Of a DNA stretch of 64,000 bases, positions 42,685-50,795 are shown in pieces (the stretch's first letter is position 1; every line of letters begins with the position of its first letter). This DNA is from Candidatus Scalindua sp. SCAELEC01 (GTDB lineage: Bacteria; Planctomycetota; Brocadiia; Brocadiales; Scalinduaceae): assembly GCA_004282745.1 (NCBI GenBank), contig SHMT01000018.1:1-64000 (forward strand), written 5' to 3'. A program made the translations under genes and the position numbers. The notes under the pieces are model-generated. The model was not told the origin of the DNA, searched no databases, and saw only the letters and a list, made by a program, of their open reading frames with translations.

Positions 42685-44203
42685 ACATTCACTATCTACT
42701 ATTTTGCTTTTTTTGGCAATCCTTCTTTGCTCAATAACTGCTTTTATGCAATTTGATGCTGACATTGCATACGGTGATCATGGTGACCATTTAGGGAGAG
42801 TTCAAGACCTGTCTCAGGGGATGAAGTCGTTAGAACCTCAGTCTGAAGGGGCTAAAATTATATCAAAATTCAAACATAAACCGATAGAATTCATCCCACC
42901 AAAACCAAAAAGAGTTGTTTTGGACAATGGTATGATTATGTATCTTCTTGAAGACCATGATTTGCCAATATTCAGAATTACCGCACAAATAAAGACGGGT
43001 GCTATTTATGAACCCAAAGAAAAAATTGGACTTGCGAGCCTCGTTGGCACGGTAATGCGTAGAGGTGGAACAAAAACTCGGACCCCGGACCAGATAAATG
43101 AAGAGTTAGAATTTATTGCAGCATCTGTTGAAACATCAATTGGAAGGGAATCAGGTAGTGCTTCGCTGTCTACAATGAAAAAGGACATCGATAAAGGGTT
43201 GGACATCTTTGCCGACGTCCTCATGAACCCCGCCTTCCCCGAAGATATGATCAAGAAGGAGAAAGATGAGATATTAGAAAACATAAGACGTGAGAACGAT
43301 AGACCACAGCAGATAGTTTTTCGAGAATTTAGAAAGTTAATTTATGATCCTAATCATCCTTATAGCAGGAAAACGGATGGAACTATTGATACGATAGAGA
43401 AGATATCCAGAGATGATATCGTTGCATTTCATAAGCGATACTTTCATCCAAATAATTTTATTCTGGGTATTTCAGGTGATTTTGATACCGATCTGATGAT
43501 TGAGAAGGTGAAGCAGGTGTTTAGTAAATGGGAGAAATCTGATATAGATTTTCCTGTAGTCCCGCCTGTTGAAAAACAGTTCGAGAAATCTGTTAACTAT
43601 GTCTACAAAGATATAAACCAGGCCCACGTAGTGGCAGGTCACCTAGGCATCAATCGACTAAACAGCGACTATTTTCCGATTAAGATTATGAATTTTATCC
43701 TAGGTAGTGGCGCTTTTATAGCGCGAATACCGAGTAAAGTCCGTTCTGACGAGGGATTGGCATATTCTGCATACAGTGACTTCTACACTGCGAAAGACCT
43801 TGGTTTTTTCTATGTTTCGTGCCAAACGAAGAGTGAATCAACCGCAAAAGCCATTACCCTGGCCTTGGATGAGGTAAAAAAAATCCGAGAGGAACTAGTC
43901 GATGATGATGAATTGGAATTAGCGAAGGATACCTATATCAACCAGTTTATCTTTAACTTCACTTCGAGTGCCAGTATTGTTGGCCAGATGGTTGGAATTG
44001 AATATGAAGGGCTTCCACTCAACTACCTTGAAACCTACGTCGAAAAAATTAAAGCCGTAACCAAGGAAGATTTATTGCGTGTTGCAAAGAAGTATCTTCA
44101 TCCAGACAAAATGAAATTGCTCGTCATCGGTGATATGGAGCAATTTGATAAACCTCTTACTGTATTTGGAAGCGTAAATACTATTGAACTAAAACAAGAT
44201 TAA
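42665..44203 (+). CDS. M16 protease homologue lacking the zinc site
   Basis: A 512-residue secreted M16 protein with a signal peptide (TILLFLAILLCSITAFMQF). The fold is that of M16 with VLDNGMIMYLLEDHDLP and GLASLVGTVMRRGGTKTRT, but where HxxEH should be the sequence has no His or Glu pair, so it is non-catalytic. It keeps the C-terminal R-Y pair region (RSDEGLAYSAYSDF). Co-translated with the catalytic subunit by a 20-base overlap; probably a substrate-binding partner. An 18-bp-arm inverted repeat starts two bases after its stop. Confidence 0.92.
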   Translation: MKTKRVKHSLSTILLFLAILLCSITAFMQFDADIAYGDHGDHLGRVQDLSQGMKSLEPQSEGAKIISKFKHKPIEFIPPKPKRVVLDNGMIMYLLEDHDLPIFRITAQIKTGAIYEPKEKIGLASLVGTVMRRGGTKTRTPDQINEELEFIAASVETSIGRESGSASLSTMKKDIDKGLDIFADVLMNPAFPEDMIKKEKDEILENIRRENDRPQQIVFREFRKLIYDPNHPYSRKTDGTIDTIEKISRDDIVAFHKRYFHPNNFILGISGDFDTDLMIEKVKQVFSKWEKSDIDFPVVPPVEKQFEKSVNYVYKDINQAHVVAGHLGINRLNSDYFPIKIMNFILGSGAFIARIPSKVRSDEGLAYSAYSDFYTAKDLGFFYVSCQTKSESTAKAITLALDEVKKIREELVDDDELELAKDTYINQFIFNFTSSASIVGQMVGIEYEGLPLNYLETYVEKIKAVTKEDLLRVAKKYLHPDKMKLLVIGDMEQFDKPLTVFGSVNTIELKQD

Positions 44204-44204
44204 G

Positions 44205-44301
44205 GAACCAGTTGCACAAATCCAAGACTGGTAATCTTCGCTGTTATATAGTAGCAACTACTACATCACATCGATCATGTATTGATTTGTGCAACTGGTT
44301 C
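44205..44301. repeat. 97-bp segment bounded by perfect 18-bp inverted repeats
   Basis: Arms GAACCAGTTGCACAAATC (44205-44222) and GATTTGTGCAACTGGTTC (44284-44301) are exact complements around a 61-base middle. It may be a strong long hairpin ending the protease operon, or a third small element. Each arm contains TTTGTGCAA/TTGCACAAA, like the palindromes at 13030. Confidence 0.7.
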
Positions 44302-44344
44302 AATGACGATGAAAGAGCGTTTTGTCTATCAACTGTTACTATTT

Positions 44345-44491
44345 AGTGTCTGAACGAAAACCCTGTGTTTGAATGAAAAGTGCCTAGGTACAAGGCGTGT
44401 AATAATTTCGTAACCGGAACGTACAATTGTACTTGAGGATTGCGAAATTATTGCAGCAACGCAGTAGATGGGTAGTTTTCGTTCAAACACT
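44345..44491 (-). mobile_element. Family-2 MITE with 4-bp target duplication
   Basis: A 147-bp copy, AGTGTCTGAACGAAAAC...GTTTTCGTTCAAACACT, flanked by ATTT on both sides. It is the reverse orientation of the copy at 37713. Confidence 0.88.
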
Positions 44492-44705
44492 ATTTAGGCC
44501 CATTAGGGTTGCTCAGGCCCTTAAGAAGAGAGACCAACCGTCCTCCCCCCCGTTCCATCATTGTACGTAAGGATACTGTCTAAACTTAAGATCATAAGAA
44601 AACGATCAATCTTTATTGTATAATTTGAATTTTTACAAATTTAATAATTGCTAATGATGGTTGTACCTCCTTATTCTGGATTTTAAAAGCAGTAGTAAAT
44701 ATATT

Positions 44706-45386
44706 ATGTCTACCCTTGAGGGAAAGAAAATCCTTATTACGGCTGGTTCTACCCGTGGATATATTGATTCTGTCCGCTTCATAACAAATATTTCGACGGG
44801 TAAACTCGGTTGTGAGATAGCGATGGAATCGATGGCTCATGGCGCTATTGTCACCTATGTATACGGCAAAGGCAGTTTGTTTCCATTGATTGAAGATTGC
44901 AATCATATCAAAACGCAGCAACTCGAACTGATCGAGATTGAAACGAACAGAGAGTTGGAGAGCGCTATTCAAGTCACATTGAAGTGTCAGAATTTTGATG
45001 CTATTGTTCATGCAATGGCTGTCTCTGATTACATACCAGCGACAAGAATTCATCACAAAATTTCGTCTGATAAGGATGAATTGACAATAAGGTTTGTAAA
45101 AACAGCAAAGGTAATAGACATTGTTAGGAATATATGGCCGGAATCATACCTCGTTGGATTTAAGTTAGTGGTGCAGAAGAGAAAGGACGAAATGCTACAA
45201 ATCGCATACGATTTCTTAAAAAAATGTTCTGCGGATTTAATTATTGTAAATGATTCCAAAGAGATATCCGATACAGACCATATTGCATATTTTGTTGGTA
45301 AGAATAGGGAAATGACAAAGTGCTTTTACAGTAAAAAGGAGATAGCAAAAGGTCTTCTTCACCTATTGGAGCAACAGCTTACGTAA
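44706..45386 (+). CDS. CoaB-like phosphopantothenate-cysteine ligase domain protein
   Basis: A 226-residue stand-alone DFP/CoaB domain. It opens KKILITAGSTRGYIDSVRFI then TNISTGKLG, the nucleotide-binding start of CoaB; AMAVSDYIPATR and the final VNDSK block also match. The flavoprotein decarboxylase half (CoaC) is missing. The usual K-L-K-K residues and the extended middle are only partly kept, so it may be a CoaB used in coenzyme A synthesis with a separate CoaC, or a paralogue with another ligase role. ATG 44706 gives the family N-terminus; no good ribosome site. Confidence 0.72.
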   Translation: MSTLEGKKILITAGSTRGYIDSVRFITNISTGKLGCEIAMESMAHGAIVTYVYGKGSLFPLIEDCNHIKTQQLELIEIETNRELESAIQVTLKCQNFDAIVHAMAVSDYIPATRIHHKISSDKDELTIRFVKTAKVIDIVRNIWPESYLVGFKLVVQKRKDEMLQIAYDFLKKCSADLIIVNDSKEISDTDHIAYFVGKNREMTKCFYSKKEIAKGLLHLLEQQLT

Positions 45387-45572
45387 ATCCTCTGTTAAAT
45401 TTCATTTGACTAGTTACCTGTTTAAAATATAATAAGGCTTTAAGATTTCGTTTGGTTGTTATGCAATGCATCAATTAGCTCATGCAACCAGTACAATTAT
45501 TTTTTCTACTAATTCCTGAGTTGATAGGTATTTGAGTTGTTAAACTTGGGCTTTCAAAGGATAAACCACTCT

Positions 45573-46595
45573 ATGGAATGGGATAAAGAAGCAAGCGCTA
45601 GGCTAGAAAAAGTACCTGTTTTTGTCAGAAAAATGGCGCGTAGCAAAATAGAAAAATTTGCTAGTGAGAGAGGCAAAACAACGGTGAGTGTTGCTGATGT
45701 TGAAGAGGTAAAAGCTGGTTTTATGGGAACGAAGGTTGATGGTGACACTGGCGATATTAGTAATGCCGATCCGGTTACCCCAGACTCTTTTGTCGATGAT
45801 GATAAGTATGAAATTCTTAAGAGATCTGGTGAATACGAGTTAGAAAATGGATATCCGGCAATGTACAACATTGAAGTGTGTCGAGGAGAAGAGGTCGATT
45901 GCCCCTTTTTAATAATAGGTGTTAAAGGGCTTTTACAGAAGATTAAAGATCGACTCAAGGAGGTAGGTTTTAGCAAACTTCTTATTAGTAAAATAGAAGG
46001 TAAGCTTCTCCCACATCACAGACTTAAGATTGCGTTAGCGAGTTGTCCAAATGCTTGTTCAAAACCTCAGATAAAGGATTTCGGCATTCACGTGAGAGCC
46101 AAGGTGATTGTAGCGGAGGAGATTGCGTGCAATGGATGCAAGAGCTGCCTGAGGTCATGTAAAGAAAATGCGATAAAGATATCAGGATTGTCCAAACAAC
46201 CGCACAATACTGTAATGGAGAGTGCGGTTCCTCCACCTGATGGTAATAGCCTGAAAGTTAAGATACATTACAAGCGTTGTCTCCACTGTGGACTCTGCGC
46301 AGAAGTGTGTCCAACCGGTTCGATAAAAAGGGATGAACCAAGTTTCCGTGTGATGATAGGTGGGAAGCTGGGAAGACATCCACGCTTTGCTGATGACCTT
46401 ATTGAGTTTGCAAACGAGTCAGAAGTACTTAAGGCCCTTGACATATGTATAGATGCAATACTCACTGAAAAACAGGAAAAACGGTTTGGTACATTAGTAG
46501 AAAGATTGGGGATTGATGAGTTTAAGAGAAGGCTGGGAAATGAAGAGTACAATCCGCTCAGACACACCAACAAAAAAGAGATGATGTTTACTTAG
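45573..46595 (+). CDS. PCP-reductase-like/sulfite-reductase-like Fe-S protein
   Basis: A 340-residue redox protein. The N-terminus (MEWDKEASARLEKVPVFVRK to VEEVKAGFM, 1-52) matches the C-terminal domain of light-independent protochlorophyllide reductase (PCP_red). It then has a sulfite/nitrite-reductase-like half with VCRGEEVDCPF and ASCPNACSKPQIKDFG (siroheme-type Cys pair), and two ferredoxin-like clusters (CNGCKSCLRSC, CLHCGLCAEVC). ATG 45573 is chosen; a TTG at 45537 is less likely. Upstream of the siroheme-decarboxylase pair, so it may act on a siroheme-derived tetrapyrrole; this is inference. The stop TAG is formed partly by a family-2 element. Confidence 0.75.
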   Translation: MEWDKEASARLEKVPVFVRKMARSKIEKFASERGKTTVSVADVEEVKAGFMGTKVDGDTGDISNADPVTPDSFVDDDKYEILKRSGEYELENGYPAMYNIEVCRGEEVDCPFLIIGVKGLLQKIKDRLKEVGFSKLLISKIEGKLLPHHRLKIALASCPNACSKPQIKDFGIHVRAKVIVAEEIACNGCKSCLRSCKENAIKISGLSKQPHNTVMESAVPPPDGNSLKVKIHYKRCLHCGLCAEVCPTGSIKRDEPSFRVMIGGKLGRHPRFADDLIEFANESEVLKALDICIDAILTEKQEKRFGTLVERLGIDEFKRRLGNEEYNPLRHTNKKEMMFT

Positions 46596-46743
46596 TGTTT
46601 GAACGAAAACAACTACCCATCTCCTGCGTTGCTGTAAAAATCTCGTAATCCTCACATACTTGAGTACGTTCCGGTTACGAAATTTTCACGCGCCTTATAT
46701 CTTTGCAGTTTTCGCTCAAAGACTGGGTTTTCGTTCATACACT
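46594..46743 (+). mobile_element. Family-2 MITE inserted in a stop codon
   Basis: A 150-bp element, AGTGTTTGAACGAAAAC...GTTTTCGTTCATACACT, flanked by ACTT on both sides. Removal of the element and one ACTT gives ATGATGTTTACTTAATC, in which the upstream gene ended with TAA; the insertion turned it into TAG with no change to the protein. Confidence 0.9.
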
Positions 46744-46782
46744 ACTTAATCTAATTTTATTACAATTAAATACGAAAATAAA

Positions 46783-47250
46783 ATGACGCTAAGCACAACA
46801 GATAAAAAAATATTACAGAGAATACAAACAAATCTACCCCTGACCAACCGGCCTTTTCGCGATTTGGCTGAGGAGTTAGAACTAGATGAAGATTTAGTAA
46901 TCGAAAGAATAAAGTTTATGATTGATGGGAAATACGTACGCCGCCTTGCCCCCATCATAAACACTCAGGCGGTAGGGAACTCTGCGACTCTAGCCGCAAT
47001 TCAGGTCCCGGATGATAAGATAGAAGAGGTGGGTGAAATTATTAATGGCTACAGTGGTGTTTCTCATAACTACCTCAGGAAGGGAAGAAACCGACCCATC
47101 CCGCTCAATATGTGGTTTACGATGTCCGCACCCTCAAACGAGGAACTTCAAGAGAATATTAAAGAGATTGAAAATCGTACAGGGTTGAAAGTACGTTGTT
47201 TACCGACAACGAAGAAATTCAAGATAGGGGTAAAATTCAAAATTTATTGA
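46783..47250 (+). CDS. ahbA: Siroheme decarboxylase subunit, Lrp/AsnC family (AhbA-like)
   Basis: A 155-residue protein of the AhbA/AhbB-NirDLGH family: an Lrp-type helix-turn-helix (1-55, FRDLAEELELDEDLVIERIK) and a RAM-like domain with HNYLRKGRNRPIPLNMWFTM. With its partner it removes two acetate side chains of siroheme to give 12,18-didecarboxysiroheme on the alternative haem pathway. The helix-turn-helix is thought not to bind DNA. Naming A against B is by gene order only. It lies 40 bases behind a family-2 element, which now provides its upstream region; no strong ribosome site is seen. Confidence 0.87.
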   Translation: MTLSTTDKKILQRIQTNLPLTNRPFRDLAEELELDEDLVIERIKFMIDGKYVRRLAPIINTQAVGNSATLAAIQVPDDKIEEVGEIINGYSGVSHNYLRKGRNRPIPLNMWFTMSAPSNEELQENIKEIENRTGLKVRCLPTTKKFKIGVKFKIY

Positions 47251-47342
47251 TACCTCATCATTATTAAAACAATTCTCCCCACCTATTAGATGTGGAGCGA
47301 TCACCTTTTCAAGCAGCAAATCAAACTTTAAGGAGTTCAGCG

Positions 47343-47804
47343 TTGAGCGAAGACAAAGATATAGAGTTAATAAAACATATGCAGGATGGTATACCACTGA
47401 CAAAAACCCCCTATAAAGATATTAGTGATGCCTTGGGAGTGTCAGAGCAAGAGGTTACCGAGAGAATTAAAAAACTCTTGAAAGAAGGGAAAATAAGACG
47501 TCTGGCGGCATCAATTGCACATAGGAAGATCGGCATCAACTCAAATGCCATGACAGTATGGAAAGTTCCAAGTGACAAGGTAGACGAATGCGGAAAAATT
47601 ATGGCGGCCTTTGAAGAGGTGACACACTGTTATGAGCGGCCGACATTTCCTGATTGGGAGTACAATGTTTTCACCATGATCCATGGGTACACAGATCAAG
47701 AGTGCGAAGAAGTTATCGAAAGAATCAAAGAAAAAACGGGGCTTTCTGATTACGTAGTCCTTTACAGTGAGAGAGAGTTAAAAAAAGTAGGTGTTAGGAT
47801 ATAG
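47343..47804 (+). CDS. ahbB: Siroheme decarboxylase subunit, Lrp/AsnC family (AhbB-like)
   Basis: A 153-residue paralogue and partner of the previous protein: helix-turn-helix (YKDISDALGVSEQEVTERIK) and a RAM-like domain with VTHCYERPTFPDWEYNVFTM, where the conserved His and Tyr face the tetrapyrrole. The TTG start at 47343 has AAGGAG 8 bases upstream and gives the family-like N-terminus; the longer frame from 47292 adds an unrelated stretch. Adjacent AhbA and AhbB form a heterodimer. The remaining haem steps (AhbC, AhbD) are not in this window; hemC at 52371 feeds the same pathway. Confidence 0.87.
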   Translation: MSEDKDIELIKHMQDGIPLTKTPYKDISDALGVSEQEVTERIKKLLKEGKIRRLAASIAHRKIGINSNAMTVWKVPSDKVDECGKIMAAFEEVTHCYERPTFPDWEYNVFTMIHGYTDQECEEVIERIKEKTGLSDYVVLYSERELKKVGVRI

Positions 47805-47837
47805 ACGGAGCCAATTGCTCTTTTAGAGTCAGCGCAT

Positions 47838-47866
47838 CCAGCCCGTCAGAATGTTCGTCGGGCTGG
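47838..47866 (+). terminator. Hairpin after ahbB
   Basis: CCAGCCCG (47838-47845) pairs with CGGGCTGG (47859-47866). The G+C-rich stem suits a terminator of the ahb genes, though no T-tract follows. Confidence 0.4.
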
Positions 47867-48484
47867 CGCAACTCTTTCAGGATTCTACTGACCATTCGGA
47901 AGAGTAAGCACCAAATAATAAAATCAAATAACAAACAAATTCAAATCAATTAAGTTCAAAATACTAAACAGATTGGTTTTGATAGTCCCGGCCTCCCTTT
48001 AGGGATGAGAGCATTGTAATTTATCATTTTTTTGTACCTTTCAGAACAAAATTCTAAAACACCAAGTATGCTGGTATGGAGTGACTTTTACTTGGAAAAA
48101 ATTTGAAAAGTAAAGACACGAAACAATCAGTGGTAATTCCAATTGTTGCAATCTGCATCTCTGCTCTTGCTTTAATAGCATCTTTCCTCTCTGTATATAC
48201 TAAAACCGATTTGGTTTTCGGTTTTACCCGTCCGAATGGCTGACAGGCCGGGCGGGCCGGAAACAAAATCTTGGTGAAGGTATACTCGCTCAATTTTAAC
48301 TCGGATTTTATCCGAAAACCATTATGGGATGAGTATACTTCCAATTTTTTCACAGACCAAATTGTGTCAGTGTGTTTATTGCGGAATCGTTTTATGAGCA
48401 AGGAAAGAAGAATTCCTTTCAGACAGTGGTTGTACTTTTTGTCTTGGTTACCGTTGAGTAATTAAAAAGAGGAGAAAGTATCAA
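47867..48484. other. Intergenic region with family-1 element
   Basis: About 600 bases; the only recognisable content is the family-1 copy at 48196-48337 and GAGGAG ahead of the dipeptidase start. An AT-rich stretch from about 47915 to 48000 has no feature I can support. Confidence 0.55.
48196..48337 (+). mobile_element. Family-1 MITE-like element, full copy
   Basis: A 142-bp copy, TATACTAAAACCGATTTGG to GGGATGAGTATA. It is like the copy at 29748 but lacks about 20 bases of the middle (the GATGCCGAGGACTTT segment). Confidence 0.85.
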
Positions 48485-49945
48485 GTGTTTCACAAAGCGA
48501 TTCAAGATTTAGAGCCCCGATTATTGTGGGAAAGTTTTTATCAGGTTACTCAAATCCCACGTCCATCTAAAAAAGAGGAGAAAATTGCAAAGTTTATAAC
48601 CGACATCGCCTCTACAAAAGGCTTTCCTTCCAGAGAGGATGATGCTGGCAACATCGTTGTATCGAAGCCACCTACAAAGGGTATGGAACAACGTCCCACC
48701 ATTGTCCTTCAATCTCATATGGATATGGTGTGTGAGAAGAACGAACAGAAGGAGCATGATTTTGAAAAAGAGCCCATTAGTTTAAAGAGGGAAGGTGATT
48801 GGATCATGGCCGACGATACTTCACTTGGCGCGGATAATGGGATTGGCGTTGCAGCAGCGTTGACCATCATTAAATCAGATACAATTGCCCACGGACCGCT
48901 CGAATTACTCTTCACTGTGGACGAGGAAACCGGCCTTACGGGTGCAAAGGCATTAGAAGGAGATTTTCTCAAAGGACGAATTCTTTTAAATCTAGACTCC
49001 GAGGAAGAGGGTACGCTGTTTATTGGTGGTGCAGGTGGATTAAGCACCACTTTGACGAGAGCAATTGAATGGGGAGTGACTCCATCCCGATGTGTTGCAT
49101 ACAAGGTTAAGGTTGACGGTCTTTGTGGCGGCCATTCGGGTTTGGACATTAATAAAGGTCTGGGCAATGCAATCAAGCTGATAGTAAGATTTTTGTTTCA
49201 TCTTGCTCAAGAGGTAAAAGCAGCTCTTTTTTCCTTGAATAGTGGTGAAAAACACAATGCTATCCCTCGAGAGGCTGAGGCTGGGATTGTCATAAGGGTT
49301 GAAGATGAAATATTACTCCAAAAAATGGTGAAGAAATTTGAGACGATCTACAAGAATGAACTTCAATTCAGTGACAAGAGTGTACGGTTAAACATCAAAC
49401 CAATTCTGGAACCACCTTCCAGGGTCTTTAGTTCCGATTTTCAAAACACCCTCATCTCTCTACTCTATACCCTCCATCACGGTGTTTCTACAATGAGCTA
49501 TGGGATACCTGGACAGGTTGAAACATCATCGAACCTGGCCGCCGTTCATACTTTTGAAAAACAAGTCGAAATCTTAACCAGCCAGAGAAGTTCAAGCGTT
49601 ACGGGTATTGATGACTGCGCCAATAAGATTAAGGCTGCCGGTCTCCTTGCAGACATGGAGGTAAGAGAAGGAAACCACTATCCTGTCTGGCAACCGGATC
49701 CGAATTCAAGGCTCTTGAAGACTGCCCTATCAGCATACCATGAATTATACGGATGTGAACCTCAAGTTACGACAATTCATGCAGGACTAGAGTGTGGCAT
49801 AATCAGGGACCATTTTAAAGGGATGGAGACCATTTCGTTCGGTCCTACAATCAAGAGTCCCCATTCTCCTGATGAGAGAATGAATATTCAGTCGGTAAAA
49901 AAGTTCTGGGACTATCTGGTACACCTCCTCAAAAAGATCAAGTAG
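48485..49945 (+). CDS. pepD: Aminoacyl-histidine dipeptidase-like M20 peptidase
   Basis: A 486-residue di-zinc peptidase of the M20/PepD (carnosinase-like) group. Metal sites: QSHMDMVC, DDTSLGADNGIGVA and DEETGLTGAKA; the C-terminal part has HAGLECGII and SPHSPDERMNI. The dimerisation lid region (about 210-320) has CGGHSGLDINKG. It splits Xaa-His and other dipeptides in the cytoplasm. The GTG start follows GAGGAG at 9 bases. Confidence 0.92.
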   Translation: MFHKAIQDLEPRLLWESFYQVTQIPRPSKKEEKIAKFITDIASTKGFPSREDDAGNIVVSKPPTKGMEQRPTIVLQSHMDMVCEKNEQKEHDFEKEPISLKREGDWIMADDTSLGADNGIGVAAALTIIKSDTIAHGPLELLFTVDEETGLTGAKALEGDFLKGRILLNLDSEEEGTLFIGGAGGLSTTLTRAIEWGVTPSRCVAYKVKVDGLCGGHSGLDINKGLGNAIKLIVRFLFHLAQEVKAALFSLNSGEKHNAIPREAEAGIVIRVEDEILLQKMVKKFETIYKNELQFSDKSVRLNIKPILEPPSRVFSSDFQNTLISLLYTLHHGVSTMSYGIPGQVETSSNLAAVHTFEKQVEILTSQRSSSVTGIDDCANKIKAAGLLADMEVREGNHYPVWQPDPNSRLLKTALSAYHELYGCEPQVTTIHAGLECGIIRDHFKGMETISFGPTIKSPHSPDERMNIQSVKKFWDYLVHLLKKIK

Positions 49946-50017
49946 AACTTTAATCGAAAATCACTCATGATATCAAAAGCTAAGCAGGTTATACTCACCT
50001 TCGATATCTACAGGCAT

Positions 50018-50578
50018 TCAAACCCGTCTGTCCATAAATGCTCTCCTCTCTGCTGACGGCTGGCGTGTTGATTTCGGGACATAGTATCCGGAACGGAATA
50101 CAACATTCTCCATACCAATCTCAGATGCCAATTCTATAAATTCTACAATTTCGTTATCAGTTATCCTTCTTTCTCCTTTTCTTCGTTCCTCGTTTCTTCG
50201 CTCCACTAGTTGATCTTGGCTGTAATATGTACCGGTGAACGATTCGGTTGAAACCTTAACACAATAGCCTGATTGCTCATCAGTTGGTTGCTTCCCGTAT
50301 CGGACAACATTTGCATCAAGAGAGAGTTGATCCCTTCCATAGAATCCCTGAGGCTTTTTATCTCCCTTGTTAAAACTATCCCATCTCCTGTTCAGGATAG
50401 TAAGTCTGACCCCTTCATCCAGCTTGAGTTTCTGTTCTGTTTCTAAAATAAGATACTGTCCGTCAACCTTACGAATCAGGCCTTCTGAGCAGATCCAATT
50501 ACCAGTTTCCCGGTTAAATTTTCCTATTTCACAAGGAATCCCCAGAGAAAACCTTATTGTGCGGCTCCTTTTCTCCAT
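50018..50578 (-). CDS. Hypothetical protein, possibly PilZ-like
   Basis: A 186-residue soluble protein. The N-terminal half is beta-rich (SRTIRFSLGIPCEIGKFNRE, LNRRWDSFNKG). Two Arg-rich motifs, ERRNEERRKGERR and ERRAFMDRR, recall the linkers of PilZ-domain proteins that bind cyclic-di-GMP, but the canonical RxxxR and DxSxxG are not clear, so the call is weak. AGAGGAG precedes ATG 50578. The gene is convergent with the dipeptidase and upstream of aroA on the same strand but with a 218-base gap. Confidence 0.45.
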   Translation of the reverse strand: MEKRSRTIRFSLGIPCEIGKFNRETGNWICSEGLIRKVDGQYLILETEQKLKLDEGVRLTILNRRWDSFNKGDKKPQGFYGRDQLSLDANVVRYGKQPTDEQSGYCVKVSTESFTGTYYSQDQLVERRNEERRKGERRITDNEIVEFIELASEIGMENVVFRSGYYVPKSTRQPSAERRAFMDRRV

Positions 50579-50795
50579 ACCAATTCACTCCTCTGAACAT
50601 CTGTTTTAAAGCAATAGCAATACAGTGGCATGTCATACGTAGCGAATAAGTGTAACAACATTCATGCCAAATGGGGAGGTAGTTTGTGACGAAACCTAAC
50701 AATCTGTTTAGTAGTGAGCACTTATAATGAGGGGAAAAAGGTATGGGTACAAATAAAACGACTCTCATATTACAAAGTGTCTACCAAATATGACA

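Larger units (their letters stand above)
44204..44705. other. Repeat-rich intergenic region
   Basis: About 500 bases holding a 97-bp inverted-repeat structure (44205-44301), a family-2 element (44345-44491) and a GGGCCC-type / CTTAAG motif near 44508. No gene is seen. Confidence 0.6.
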
